From positions 248,001 to 312,000 of the forward strand of contig NZ_AUFF01000003.1 in assembly GCF_000426365.1 (NCBI RefSeq): DNA of 64,000 nt, read 5' to 3'. Made by a program: the position numbers and the translations under genes. The notes under the pieces were generated by a model. That model searched no databases. It saw nothing but the letters and a program-made list of their open reading frames with translations, and was not told where the DNA came from. This stretch comes from Arenimonas composti TR7-09 = DSM 18010 (lineage in GTDB: Bacteria > Pseudomonadota > Gammaproteobacteria > Xanthomonadales > Xanthomonadaceae). Positions 16,811 to 28,216 of this stretch are shown here, in pieces (position 1 is the first letter of the stretch; every line of letters starts with the position of its first letter).

Positions 16811-17287
16811 ATGCCTTGCTTCAGCAGTGTGCCGGACGAGAACTGGATCGCGGCGCGGGTACGTGCGCTGTACGCCGAACCCTTTCGCACGATGCTCCTC
16901 GCGACGATCACCGCGTTGGAGAACCAAGGATTGGTGCCGGCCCCCGTCCTGATGCGGTGGCAATCCGATGCGTCAGCAGCGCAAGCATCGCCACTGCGCG
17001 AGCGCGAGGAAATCGACTGGCTCGTCTCGCAGCCCCGTTATCAACGCGGCTACAGCAACGGCAACCTCGCCGCGACGCTGCTTTGCGCATCGCTCTGGCG
17101 ATTGCTGGAGGCAGGCGGAGCGGTGCCTTCCGTCTGCAGTTCCTGGTGGGACGCGCACCTCGAGCGGGACCGCTTGCTCAATGACGACGAGGAGCCGAAA
17201 CCCGCCCGCCTGCCGGACGACATCGAAGTGATGTACAGCAGGGAGAAGCAGCTCTTCGAGGAAATCTGGCTGAAACCGAACGGATGA
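16811..17287 (+). CDS. Hypothetical protein of the defence-type region
   Basis: I do not recognise this 158-residue soluble protein. It is rich in tryptophan and acidic residues toward the end (WWDAHLERDRLLNDDEEP). It has a helical N-terminal part with ARVRALYAEPFRTMLLATI and a central QRGYSNGNLAATLLCASLW helix. It has no membrane segment or signal peptide. The ATG at 16811 follows a GGAGA site. It lies between the MNT-HEPN pair and the AAA ATPase gene, 81 bases upstream of the latter on the same strand, and might be functionally linked to it. Confidence 0.6.
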   Translation: MPCFSSVPDENWIAARVRALYAEPFRTMLLATITALENQGLVPAPVLMRWQSDASAAQASPLREREEIDWLVSQPRYQRGYSNGNLAATLLCASLWRLLEAGGAVPSVCSSWWDAHLERDRLLNDDEEPKPARLPDDIEVMYSREKQLFEEIWLKPNG

Positions 17288-17368
17288 CCCCGTTGGTGCC
17301 GGAGTCGCCATACGACACATGACGTCCTGACGGTCCGGACACTCGTCTCCACCCACCGGAGACGACCC

Positions 17369-19468
17369 ATGCGCCACCGCCACCGCAGCACCCTCACCAC
17401 CCGCCTCTCGCCGCTCGTGCGGCTGTGGATGCTGCGGATGCTGGTGCCGCTCGGCGCCCATCGCGCCTTTCTCCGCGACGGCATCGAGGACGAGGCCGTG
17501 GCCCTTTCGCTTGGCCTGCTCGAGGCGGGCGAGCGCGAGATCGCGGCCGGCTACGACGACGAGGACGCCGGCTCGCCGCCGAAGCACGTCCTGCTCGCCC
17601 GCCTGCGCCGCGCGCACGCCGCCGCCGAGGATGCGGCGGCGCGCGGCAAGGTGCAGCCGCCGGCGACCCTGGCGAAGAACCTGGCGCGGCTGGCGGGGCT
17701 GCTGGAACTGGACGACGACGACCGCGCGGTGCTCGGCTTCACCGTGATGCTGCACGAGGAGCCGCTGCTCGAAACGGTCTCGGAGTGGCTGGCGCTGCTG
17801 AACACCACGCAGCTGCTGCGGGTGCTGTCGGGGGTGCTGGACATTCCGCAGCGGCGGCTCGCGGCCACCCTCGGCCGCAAAGGCCTGCTCGCCCGTGCCG
17901 GGCTCGTGACCCTGGACCGCGGCGGCTACAGCACGCTGCGGCACAAGCTCGACCTGCTGTCGCCGGCCTTCGCCGACCACGTGCTCCGGACGCCGGCCGA
18001 ACCGCTGGACCTGTTGCGCGGCACCGTCGGCAGTGCGCCGGCGCCGGAACTGGGCTTCGCCGATTACGAACACCTGCAGGACGACCTCGCGGTGCTGCGC
18101 CCCTACCTGCGCCATGCGCTCGCCACCGGCCGCACCGGCGTCAACGTGTTCCTGCACGGGCCGCCGGGCACCGGCAAGACCCAGCTGGCGCGGCTGCTGG
18201 CGCATGACCTGGGCGCGCCACTGTTCGAGGTGAGCACCGAGGACGACGACGGCGATCCGATCGGCGGCGACAAGCGCCTGCGCGCGTTCAGCTGCGCCCA
18301 GACCCTGCTGTCGAAGCGACGCGCGCTGCTGCTGTTCGACGAGGTCGAGGACGTGTTCGCCGAAAGTGGCGAGCGGCGCAGCGCGGCGCAAGCGCGCAAG
18401 GGCTGGATGAACCGCACGCTCGAGGGCGGCACCGTGCCGACCCTGTGGCTGGCGAACACGCTGGCCGGTGTCGACCGCGCCTTCCTGCGCCGCTTCGACC
18501 TGGTCCTGGAACTGCCGATTCCGCCGCAGCGGCAGCGCCGACGCATCGCCGAACACGCCTGCGGCGACCTCGCGGGCGAAACGAGCCTGGCGCGCCTCGC
18601 CGCCGCAGAGGCCCTGTCGCCGGCGACTCTGGTGCGCGCGGCCTCGGTGGTACGCGCGGTGGCCGGCGAACTTCCGGATCCGGACGCCGCCCTGCAGCGG
18701 GTGGTCGGTCGCGCCCTCGAAGCGATCGACGCGCAGTTGCCGGACGCCGACCCGCTGCTGGCGCCGGGCGCCTACGACCTGGCCTTCCTCAACACGGAAG
18801 TCGACATGGCGGCGCTGGCGCAGGGCCTGGAACGCCGGCGTGCCGGCCGCCTCTGCCTGTACGGCCCGCCGGGCACCGGCAAGACCGCGTTCGCGCGCTG
18901 GCTGGCCGACCGCCTCGGCATGCCGCTGCACGTCAAGCGCGGCTCCGACCTGCTGGGATGTTTCGTAGGCGAAACCGAGAAGGCCATCGCCGCCGCCTTC
19001 CGCGAGGCGGAGGCCGAGGGCGCCCTGCTGCTGATCGACGAGGTCGACGGCTTCCTGCGCGACCGCCGCGGCGCGCACCGCTCCTGGGAGGTGACGCTGG
19101 TGAACGAGATGCTGACCCGGATGGAGCGCTTCCCCGGCCTGTTCATCGCCTCCACCAACCTGGTCGACGGGCTGGACCAGGCGGCGCTGCGCCGCTTCGA
19201 CGCCAAGCTGCACTTCGACTTCCTGCGCCCCGACCAGACCGTCGTCATGCTGCGCCGGCATTGTGCCGCGCTGGAACTGGCGCCGCCGCGGCCCGCCGAC
19301 GAGGCAGCGGCCGCGCGGATGGACGCGCTGACCCCGGGAGACTTCGCGGCGGTGCTGCGGCATCATCGGATCGCTCCGCTCGCGGACGCCGCCGACCTGG
19401 TCGCGCGGCTGCAGGCCGACTGCGGATTGAAGGAGCAGGGGAAACGGCGGATCGGCTTCGTGCACTGA
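17369..19468 (+). CDS. Tandem AAA+ ATPase
   Basis: The 699-residue protein has two AAA+ modules. The first has Walker A GPPGTGKTQLA near residue 264 and Walker B LLLFDEVEDVF. The second has Walker A GPPGTGKTAFA near residue 497, Walker B LLLIDEVDGFL, and an arginine finger/sensor region (ALRRFDAKLHF). The N-terminal 230 residues are helical and unlike known domains. The layout recalls a Cdc48/FtsH-type unfoldase without a protease. A GGAGA site precedes ATG 17369. A WYL-domain regulator follows after 27 bases, which suggests a stress- or defence-related operon. Confidence 0.8.
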   Translation: MRHRHRSTLTTRLSPLVRLWMLRMLVPLGAHRAFLRDGIEDEAVALSLGLLEAGEREIAAGYDDEDAGSPPKHVLLARLRRAHAAAEDAAARGKVQPPATLAKNLARLAGLLELDDDDRAVLGFTVMLHEEPLLETVSEWLALLNTTQLLRVLSGVLDIPQRRLAATLGRKGLLARAGLVTLDRGGYSTLRHKLDLLSPAFADHVLRTPAEPLDLLRGTVGSAPAPELGFADYEHLQDDLAVLRPYLRHALATGRTGVNVFLHGPPGTGKTQLARLLAHDLGAPLFEVSTEDDDGDPIGGDKRLRAFSCAQTLLSKRRALLLFDEVEDVFAESGERRSAAQARKGWMNRTLEGGTVPTLWLANTLAGVDRAFLRRFDLVLELPIPPQRQRRRIAEHACGDLAGETSLARLAAAEALSPATLVRAASVVRAVAGELPDPDAALQRVVGRALEAIDAQLPDADPLLAPGAYDLAFLNTEVDMAALAQGLERRRAGRLCLYGPPGTGKTAFARWLADRLGMPLHVKRGSDLLGCFVGETEKAIAAAFREAEAEGALLLIDEVDGFLRDRRGAHRSWEVTLVNEMLTRMERFPGLFIASTNLVDGLDQAALRRFDAKLHFDFLRPDQTVVMLRRHCAALELAPPRPADEAAAARMDALTPGDFAAVLRHHRIAPLADAADLVARLQADCGLKEQGKRRIGFVH

Positions 19469-19495
19469 AGCCGGCACAGGGGCGCCCGGGGGACC

Positions 19496-20482
19496 ATGCG
19501 AGGCAAGCGGGAAGGAACGCAGGAAACGGCGCGGCTCGTGCTCGAGCTGCTCAAGCGCATCCCGCGGACGGGCTGGACGAGCGCGCCCGAGCTGCGGAAA
19601 CATCTCGAGGCCGCCGGCATGAAGCGCGACGTGCGCTCGATCCAGCGCACCCTCGACCAGCTGCAGGATCTGCTCCAGCTGGAGCGCGACACCCGCAGCC
19701 GGCCCCACGGCTACCGCTTCAAGCGCGATGCCGACTTCTTCGCCGCGCCCAAGCTAGGCGCGCAGGAATCCCTGCTGCTGCACCTGGCCTGGCGGCAGCT
19801 GCATCCGCTGCTGCCGCCGTCGCTGAAGGACTCGCTGTCCGCATTGTTCGAGCAGGCGCGCATCAACCTGGGCGCGAAGCCCGGTTCGCGCGAACGCGAG
19901 TGGCTCAGCAAGGTGCGCGTCGTAAGCCGCGCCCAGCACCTGCTGCCGCCGCCGGTCGACCCGGAGGTGTTCGAAGCGGTCTGCCATGCGCTCTACGACA
20001 ACAAACTGCTCGAGGTCGACTACCGCAACGCCGTCGGCGAGCAGTGGCAGGCGCAGGTGATGCCGCTCGGTCTGGTCCAGCTCGAGCCGGCGCTTTACCT
20101 GGTCTGCCGGTTCGACGGCCACGATGACGAACGCCTCCTCGCACTGCACCGGATGCGCGTGGCACGCCCTACCACGCTTGGCTTCCAGCGGCCGGCCGGA
20201 TTCGATCTCGATCGCTGCCACGACGAGGGCCTGTTCGCCTTCGGCCGCGGACGGATGGTTCGGCTTTCCTTCACCATCGACAAGGAGGCCGGGGCGCATC
20301 TGCTGGAGATGCGACTGTCGGACGATCAGACGGTCAAAGATCTTGGGGATTCGTACCGGATCGCGGCGACGGTGGTAGATACCTGGGTACTGCAGTGGTG
20401 GTTGCATGGGTTCGGCAAGCGAATAACGTCCGTCATTCGCCGGCCGATCAGCAAAGTCATCGACGAGTCCGATAGTCCATGA
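19496..20482 (+). CDS. WYL-domain transcriptional regulator
   Basis: The 328-residue protein has an N-terminal winged helix (about 1-75: SAPELRKHLEAAGMKRDVRS, then IQRTLDQLQ). The WYL fold follows (about 155-235: LLEVDYRNAVGE, LVCRFDGHDDERLLALHRM), then a WCX-type C-terminal dimer part. WYL proteins sense nucleic acids or other ligands and often control defence operons (for example BrxR, CapW). It sits in an operon with the AAA ATPase. Its 3' end overlaps the convergent DUF6642 gene by 26 bases. The DNA target is not known. Confidence 0.85.
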   Translation: MRGKREGTQETARLVLELLKRIPRTGWTSAPELRKHLEAAGMKRDVRSIQRTLDQLQDLLQLERDTRSRPHGYRFKRDADFFAAPKLGAQESLLLHLAWRQLHPLLPPSLKDSLSALFEQARINLGAKPGSREREWLSKVRVVSRAQHLLPPPVDPEVFEAVCHALYDNKLLEVDYRNAVGEQWQAQVMPLGLVQLEPALYLVCRFDGHDDERLLALHRMRVARPTTLGFQRPAGFDLDRCHDEGLFAFGRGRMVRLSFTIDKEAGAHLLEMRLSDDQTVKDLGDSYRIAATVVDTWVLQWWLHGFGKRITSVIRRPISKVIDESDSP

Positions 20483-21017
20483 CGAACCCGTAGTTCTGGA
20501 CGAGCCCTGCGCAATTTTTCTGCAGCCACTCTTCTGCGCGGGCCGGGCGGTCGTGGTAAAGCAGCCGAGTCAGAACCATTAGGTCGAAGGCGCTTCCCTC
20601 CACGAAATCAGGGCTTTTGGTGTAGCCACTCACCGATCGCGCCTTTGAGACTACTCGGAGTTCCGCCAACTCTTCTTTAGTCACCTTAAGAGTTTGACAG
20701 CACGAGAGCAGGATGTGGCGACCTTCGCATTTCCCGGAAAGCAGGTCGGCCAATTCATTCAGCGACACGACGTCCCTGCCTAGCTCAATTTTACCCTTGG
20801 TTCCGTGGAAGGTGAGAAAGCCGATGTCGTAGTGCGTCGTCTCCAACCACCTACCCAAGTACCATATAAATGCGTCGGCACTGGCCGCCCGACGGTATAT
20901 CGCAGGACGCAGATCGTCCCCAGCAGTTAGAAACTCCACGAGTGGGCGCACAGAATCTTGGTGACTGAAACTCTTGGACCACTCGCCCTCGATGCAAAAC
21001 ACGCCCTTCTTTGCCAT
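20457..21017 (-). CDS. DUF6642-like protein with caspase-like His/Cys pattern
   Basis: The 186-residue protein starts MAKKGVFCIEGEWSKSF and looks like DUF6642. A histidine after a hydrophobic strand (FLTFHG, His71) and a cysteine pair after another strand (ILLSCCQTL, Cys106/107) have the spacing of the caspase/CHAT catalytic dyad. A SGYT segment follows. If the fold holds, it is a small protease whose target is unknown. The gene is distinctly poorer in GC than its neighbours, so it was probably acquired separately. Its 3' end overlaps the WYL regulator gene on the other strand. The caspase reading is inference from the motif only. Confidence 0.6.
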   Translation of the reverse strand: MAKKGVFCIEGEWSKSFSHQDSVRPLVEFLTAGDDLRPAIYRRAASADAFIWYLGRWLETTHYDIGFLTFHGTKGKIELGRDVVSLNELADLLSGKCEGRHILLSCCQTLKVTKEELAELRVVSKARSVSGYTKSPDFVEGSAFDLMVLTRLLYHDRPARAEEWLQKNCAGLVQNYGFVMDYRTRR

Positions 21018-21186
21018 GTTTCAACCCCCCAGATTCGTCGTGCCGTTATCGGTCGTCTGCCTGCCGGAGCGTATCAAGGCGTTCTTCCGGCGCCAATTCC
21101 TTCAATGTCTTTCCCTATCGAGCCACTGCGTCCCTTCTTCATCGCCGCCGAGATTAAGGGTTCTATCGGGGCGACAACTATCCTGT
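21018..21186. other. Intergenic leader of the DUF6642 gene
   Basis: No gene is visible here. The stretch lies between the DUF6642 start and the IS3 remnant. It is moderately GC-poor and must hold the DUF6642 promoter, but I cannot assign clear -10/-35 elements. Confidence 0.4.
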
Positions 21187-21418
21187 TGACCTGCCCCCGT
21201 TCTTAGGGCCAGTCCTTACTTCGTAGAGTCCTGGATTGCGAGCTTACCGCCCGCGGGTTTGTTGACAAGGATGCCGTCCTGTCGCAGCGCGGCAGAGAAC
21301 TCGGCAGGTGTGCGATTCCCGATTGCGCTGTGTGGCCGCTCCTCGTTGTAATCCCGGCGCCAAGCCGAGATCGAAGCTTTTGGCATGGTCGATCGAAGTG
21401 AACCAGGTTTCGTTGAGG
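21187..21418 (-). mobile_element. IS3-family remnant (3' end of orfB transposase)
   Basis: Minus-strand translation gives the typical OrfB ending: ETWFTSIDHAK in one frame, then RRDYNEERPHSAIGNRTP and PAEFSAALRQDG in another. A frameshift therefore lies near 21360-21380. The outer end begins with TGACCTGCCCCC at 21187, a plausible IS3 terminal repeat. The other end is cut by the IS21 element at 21419. Only about 230 bases remain, so it is inactive. Confidence 0.8.
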
Positions 21419-21519
21419 TGTTAGCGCCGATGGAAAACTGACCCACCCCGCCGATCGAAAACTGACCCACTCCGGGCGAGGATGGCGGCCTTCTGGAGGC
21501 CGCCTGGATGTTGACCTAG

Positions 21520-23292
<1,773 letters not shown>

Positions 23293-23425
23293 GCGCCGGG
23301 GTGGGTCAGATTTGAATCGGTGGCAGCGGGGCTAAGTGGGTCAGATTTGGATCGGCGTTGACACCGGTCGACGAACCCATTAGCAAAAGCGCGAAATCCA
23401 GGCAACTAACAAACCCGGAGCTCGA

Positions 23426-26400
23426 ATGGATCAGCCAGCCCAATCCAGGTTAAGCGGCTCGTACACGGCCAACCTCCTTGGCAACATCCGAAGCCACCTC
23501 GCCGGGCTGCAGGGCTACGACGTGATGGCGCTGGAGCTCATCCAGAATGCGGATGACGCGAAAGCCGAGGAAATCGTATTCGACATCACGGACAGTGGTT
23601 TGCTGGTGCGCAACAGCGGCCAGTTCACTTACTGCGGCGACTTGGACAAGCCGTGCGCATTTCTCTCCGAGGGCAACTACAAGTGCGACTACCACCGCAT
23701 CACGGATGTCGGCAGCGGCGGGAAGCTATCGCGCGGCGAGAATATCGGTCGCTTTGGTATCGGCTTCGTGTCCACCTATCAGGTGACGGACCATCCTGAG
23801 ATCCGCTCTTCCGGCATCAAGCTGGCGCTTTACCCCGAGCGGGGGCAATGGTTCATCGAGGCATTCGAAGAGCCAGATGGAACGTCTTTCTTTCTGCCCT
23901 GGGCGAGCGATCCCAACACTGAGGCGCGCCTCGCGCTTGGAATCTCCCACGTCAGCCCCACCCACATCGATCAGCTGGCCGAGGATTTCCAGACCGTTCT
24001 TCGCAAGAGCCTGCTGTTTCTTCGCCACGTTCGGAAGGCTGAGATACGCCGGAATGGCCAACTCCTGCTGGCCTGCGATCTGGACAGAAGCGAAGGCTCG
24101 GACCTCATAGTCAGTTTCAGGCCCAGTGGTGACATTGAGCAATGGCACATTCTTCGCGCCGACGCAGCGGAGGCTGCCCAGCGCCTCTATGCGACACACC
24201 CTCGGCTGGAGACGCTTCATCGAAGCACCAATATCAGCATTGGTCTGCGAATTGATCCCGAACCACTGACAGAGGGGCTGCTCTACGCGTTCTTACCCAC
24301 CGAACAGTCCACCGGGCTTCCTCTACACCTCAACGCGGACTTTTTCCCCGAGTCTGATCGCAAAGCGGTGATCTTTGCCGGGCATCAACACGAGCAGGCG
24401 TGGAATGAGATGCTCATCGACGCCGCCGCCACCGAGCTGGCCAGGGACCCCGAAGGCCTCCTGCAAATGCTCGGTCCCGTCCAGTTGTGGCAGATCCTCG
24501 GTCGAGCATACGACCTCTCCTCCAAGCCGGTGGGACACCCCGCTTGCTTCAAGCGGTTCTGGGAGCGCCTGAAGGTAACTGCGACACAAGCACAGATTGC
24601 GGAGGCACAGGACGGCAGCCTTCAGCAACCCAGCAGCGTATTTATTCCCCGCACTAACCTGAATGAACATCAGGCTAAGGCATTGCTCGAGGTGGGCGGC
24701 AGGCTCGTTGCTGAGGAGCTGCGCCCATTCCAAACGGCGATGAACCAGTTAGGCGCGCCGATTCTGACGCTTGAACGGCTCGTTGTGCTGATGGAATCAG
24801 CAATGGCAAAACAGGTGGCGGGAGCAACGGAAGTCGACCAGGAAAGACTGGAACATTTTCACCGCCCTCTCTGGAGCATCATCAACGACCTTCTTCCAGA
24901 TGCGGGAGCGAGCAACCCCAGCACGAATCCAGCGGTGCAACGACTGTTGGCATTGCCCTTTGTCGTCACCGAGGATCTTTTCGCGGTAACAATCAACCAG
25001 TCCTACACGGCGCCTGCCGGGCTGGACGCAGGTCGTATTGCGGCATTGCTGCCGAGACTCGCGATTGCCTCCAGCCTTCTCGAAGGATTTCCGAGAATCA
25101 CCCGACTGATAAAGCAGCTCCATCTCGGCGCAGTGGCTTCTCACATCAGCGAGATGTGCAAAACCGAACCAGTTGAAGATGTCATCGCCATTGCCCCGAA
25201 GGAGCTGCGCGAGCTCTACTCGTTGTTTGCTGCTTTGGACCACCAAAGCGCCGTCGAGAAGACAGTTTATGAGCAACTGCGCGACCTCCCCATATGGCAC
25301 TCAAGCCGCGGCCTCGTCAAAGCCACCCAAGCGCTTTTGCCGGGCAACTTCACAGATCCCACCGGTCAGGCCGACTTGCTCGACGACTCTGTCCTTACAG
25401 AATCAGCCAGAGTTCTCCTGACGAGCAAACTGGGCGTGCAGACACAAACGATCCAGGCGTTTGTACAGACCGTGTTGCCAACGTTTTTTGATAACGACGG
25501 CCCTCTGGATGCAAGCAAGTACAAACGGCTGATTAGCGAGCTCGCCAATCACCCGCATTTGGTGGACGAGGATGACATACGTCGGTTGCTGGGATCGCTT
25601 CCGATCGTGCCTACGCAGGATGGAGGCTGGTCGCGCCCAGTCAACACGTACCGCCGCACTGAAGAGCTCGTCAGGGTTCTCGGAGACGCGCCCCAGCACT
25701 GGCTGGATGCCGGCCGCATTCCGAATACGCGATCAGTGCATACATTCATCGACAGCCTTGGCATCCGACGATCACCGATTGCCAGACACCTGGTCGATCG
25801 GATGCTGTTCATCGCCGAGAAATACCTGCCAAGCGAAGATACGAAGCGTGCAAGCAGCGAGGCCTTTTACGTCCTCTGCGACAACTACGATGAGTGGAAA
25901 GAGAGAAGAGCCTTTCAGGATGCCCTGGATGACCTTCGAGAGGCGGCGTGTTTCCCTGCCGACGGGGACACGGAAGAGTGGCACTCAGCCGACTCCTTGT
26001 ACGCACCTTACCGTGCCGACGCATTCCGCTCACAGGCCAATATTCTGGACTTCAGGAACACGGTACGCCTGAAAACAGAGCTACTGGAAGAACTGGGTAT
26101 TTCCATCAACCCGGAAACTCGGCTGGTCATCGACCATTTGCAGCATTGCATCGCATCGGGCGTGCAGCCCCATGTCTCGACGTATCAGGTGTTGAACGAG
26201 CGCGCACAACGATCAGATCCGCTCATTGCGACTCTCGCTGGCTCGCGATGCATTTATGTCGAAAGCCAGAAGGCATTCGTCCGTCCCAACCAGCTGTACT
26301 GGGTGCCACAGCAACTTGGGCGCTACGCGTACACCATTCCGGGCAACTACGAGTCGTTTAGGCCGCTTTTTGATGCCATTGGAGTGAAGAATGCGCCGGA

Positions 26401-28216
26401 AGGTCGGGATTTCGTCGACATTCTGCTCGATATCGTTGGCGAATACTTCGAGCAGTCCAAGCCGCTGACAGGTCCAGACCGCGCGGTCTATGACGTCTGC
26501 CTGACCAGCGTTGCTACCGCCCATGAAAATGAGGAGCTGACACCATCGGACCTGCAGCGTCTGCAGCAGGCTCCAGCGATCTTGAACCTACGGGCCCAGC
26601 TCACTCATCCGGACGAAGTCCTGCTCCAGGATAGCGAGTGGCATGCCGGATTCTTTGGCGGGGAACTCGACCAAGCCTTGTGCAAGCCCGTTCCTGAACT
26701 TTGGCCATTCGTGGAAGAAGTCGGTGTCAGAAGGCTGAGTGAGAGTGCGCAGGTTGCACTTGAATTCGTCGATGGCCCGCAGGTCGACGAAACCCAGCTC
26801 GCCGAAAAGCTGATGGACAGGATGGACATCCTCGCCCGTTTGCTTCATGACAAACCGACAACTGTTAGAAAGAAGATTCGGAGCGCTCTTTCGACGTTGA
26901 CGGCCGTCAGCCACGACATTGTCCGTATCCATGCGTCTGTCCATGTTGGAGGGGATCAGGCATTCGCGCCTCCAACACCGGCGCAGGCGTTCTACGACAT
27001 CGAGAATGGGCGCTTGATTCTCGCCCGCCCAGTGGGCGATCGGAGTTGGGCACACGTCCTCAATGCGTTGTTCCACCAACTGATGCCAGAGGAATCAGGC
27101 AGCGAAATCTCAAAGCTGACGCTAAGCGTTCGTCCTCTCATGGGGATGGCGGTGGAATACGCTCATCGCGAATTGAGTGATGCTGGTATTCCCTATTTAG
27201 ATGTAGAGACTGGGAACGGGAACACGGAAGACCTGACGTCGCCGGACCTCGATGAGATGGGCGGCACAGCGGAGCCAGACGACCACGAGGAAACCGGGGC
27301 AGCATCTACCTCCGTCGACGATTCTGGCGAACAGACCGACGGCGCTCCTGGCACTCCCCATGGAAAGCTGCAACGCGATACGTCAGAGCCCTCAACGGGA
27401 GGAGAGGCAACAGAGCAACCTGGGCGTGAGGGGGAATCTGGCGGCCCACGCCGTGGTGTTACTGGACGCGATGGCTCGGAAACTGGCGGCGGCAGCAACA
27501 AGGGCTCCGGTGCAGGCGAGCGACGCGCGAAGAAACCCCGCCCCAAGCACAAGGAACAATGGGACCGACGCCTGCTTTCCTATGTTCGGCAAAGGCAAGA
27601 GGAGTCTTCGGACACTTGCGATCAGGACGACCCCTCCGCGCACAACTTGGCGGTCGAGGTTGTGGCTCGCGAGGCGGTATGTGCCTATGAAAAGGAGCGC
27701 GGTCGCGTGCCGGAACAGATGGCGCAAACCCACCCTGGATACGACATCATCAGCCGCAACCCCGTTACTGGCGAAGACCGGTTTATCGAAGTGAAGGGCG
27801 TCAATGGAGAGTGGAACCAAACCGGGGTCGGTCTATCACGGCTCCAGTTCAGCAATGCTCAAGACTACGGAGACCGCTACTGGTTGTATGTCGTCGAATT
27901 CGTTTCTGACCCAGAGCACATTCGCGTGCATCCCATTCGAAGCCCGGCAACCCAAGTTACTGCCTTCATGTTCGACGGCAACTGGCGGGACGCGGTAACA
28001 GAAGAGCGAGCAGACCCTTCTGCACTATTCATCCCCGGCGCACGGATACAGCATCAGGACATGGGATGTGGAGAAATTCGAGATGTGGTCACTCGTGGCA
28101 ATACCAAGTTGCTTACGATCCTGTTTGATGGTAAGTCGCAGGCGACCCCACATGTGACTTTGAACTTGCACCGCATGCGTATTCTGGAAGATCTCAATGT
28201 CGACAATGATTCCTGA
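23426..28216 (+). CDS. Giant sacsin-like ATPase with DUF3883 nuclease-like and Tudor-like C-terminus
   Basis: The protein has 1,596 residues. A GHKL (HSP90/sacsin-type) ATPase opens it: ELIQNADDA near 37-45 and the glycine box GRFGIGFVS near 108-116. A long helical/beta middle follows that I cannot assign. Next is a low-complexity, Gly/Glu/Thr-rich linker (about 1265-1375). A DUF3883 (NO VEIN C-terminal) domain follows, with the PD-(D/E)XK pattern GYDI (about 1437) then FIEVKG (about 1452). The last 55 residues (GARIQHQDMGCGEIRDV) resemble the Tudor-like end of PcrA/UvrD. The gene is GC-poor relative to the flanks and overlaps the next gene by 20 bases. A defence role is inferred from domains and context. 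Confidence 0.85.
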   Translation: MDQPAQSRLSGSYTANLLGNIRSHLAGLQGYDVMALELIQNADDAKAEEIVFDITDSGLLVRNSGQFTYCGDLDKPCAFLSEGNYKCDYHRITDVGSGGKLSRGENIGRFGIGFVSTYQVTDHPEIRSSGIKLALYPERGQWFIEAFEEPDGTSFFLPWASDPNTEARLALGISHVSPTHIDQLAEDFQTVLRKSLLFLRHVRKAEIRRNGQLLLACDLDRSEGSDLIVSFRPSGDIEQWHILRADAAEAAQRLYATHPRLETLHRSTNISIGLRIDPEPLTEGLLYAFLPTEQSTGLPLHLNADFFPESDRKAVIFAGHQHEQAWNEMLIDAAATELARDPEGLLQMLGPVQLWQILGRAYDLSSKPVGHPACFKRFWERLKVTATQAQIAEAQDGSLQQPSSVFIPRTNLNEHQAKALLEVGGRLVAEELRPFQTAMNQLGAPILTLERLVVLMESAMAKQVAGATEVDQERLEHFHRPLWSIINDLLPDAGASNPSTNPAVQRLLALPFVVTEDLFAVTINQSYTAPAGLDAGRIAALLPRLAIASSLLEGFPRITRLIKQLHLGAVASHISEMCKTEPVEDVIAIAPKELRELYSLFAALDHQSAVEKTVYEQLRDLPIWHSSRGLVKATQALLPGNFTDPTGQADLLDDSVLTESARVLLTSKLGVQTQTIQAFVQTVLPTFFDNDGPLDASKYKRLISELANHPHLVDEDDIRRLLGSLPIVPTQDGGWSRPVNTYRRTEELVRVLGDAPQHWLDAGRIPNTRSVHTFIDSLGIRRSPIARHLVDRMLFIAEKYLPSEDTKRASSEAFYVLCDNYDEWKERRAFQDALDDLREAACFPADGDTEEWHSADSLYAPYRADAFRSQANILDFRNTVRLKTELLEELGISINPETRLVIDHLQHCIASGVQPHVSTYQVLNERAQRSDPLIATLAGSRCIYVESQKAFVRPNQLYWVPQQLGRYAYTIPGNYESFRPLFDAIGVKNAPEGRDFVDILLDIVGEYFEQSKPLTGPDRAVYDVCLTSVATAHENEELTPSDLQRLQQAPAILNLRAQLTHPDEVLLQDSEWHAGFFGGELDQALCKPVPELWPFVEEVGVRRLSESAQVALEFVDGPQVDETQLAEKLMDRMDILARLLHDKPTTVRKKIRSALSTLTAVSHDIVRIHASVHVGGDQAFAPPTPAQAFYDIENGRLILARPVGDRSWAHVLNALFHQLMPEESGSEISKLTLSVRPLMGMAVEYAHRELSDAGIPYLDVETGNGNTEDLTSPDLDEMGGTAEPDDHEETGAASTSVDDSGEQTDGAPGTPHGKLQRDTSEPSTGGEATEQPGREGESGGPRRGVTGRDGSETGGGSNKGSGAGERRAKKPRPKHKEQWDRRLLSYVRQRQEESSDTCDQDDPSAHNLAVEVVAREAVCAYEKERGRVPEQMAQTHPGYDIISRNPVTGEDRFIEVKGVNGEWNQTGVGLSRLQFSNAQDYGDRYWLYVVEFVSDPEHIRVHPIRSPATQVTAFMFDGNWRDAVTEERADPSALFIPGARIQHQDMGCGEIRDVVTRGNTKLLTILFDGKSQATPHVTLNLHRMRILEDLNVDNDS

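Noticed and set aside
16973-19708. A 911-codon open frame on the minus strand
   Set aside because: It is antisense to the AAA ATPase gene, has biased low-complexity composition and no domain. In GC-rich DNA such shadow frames are common.
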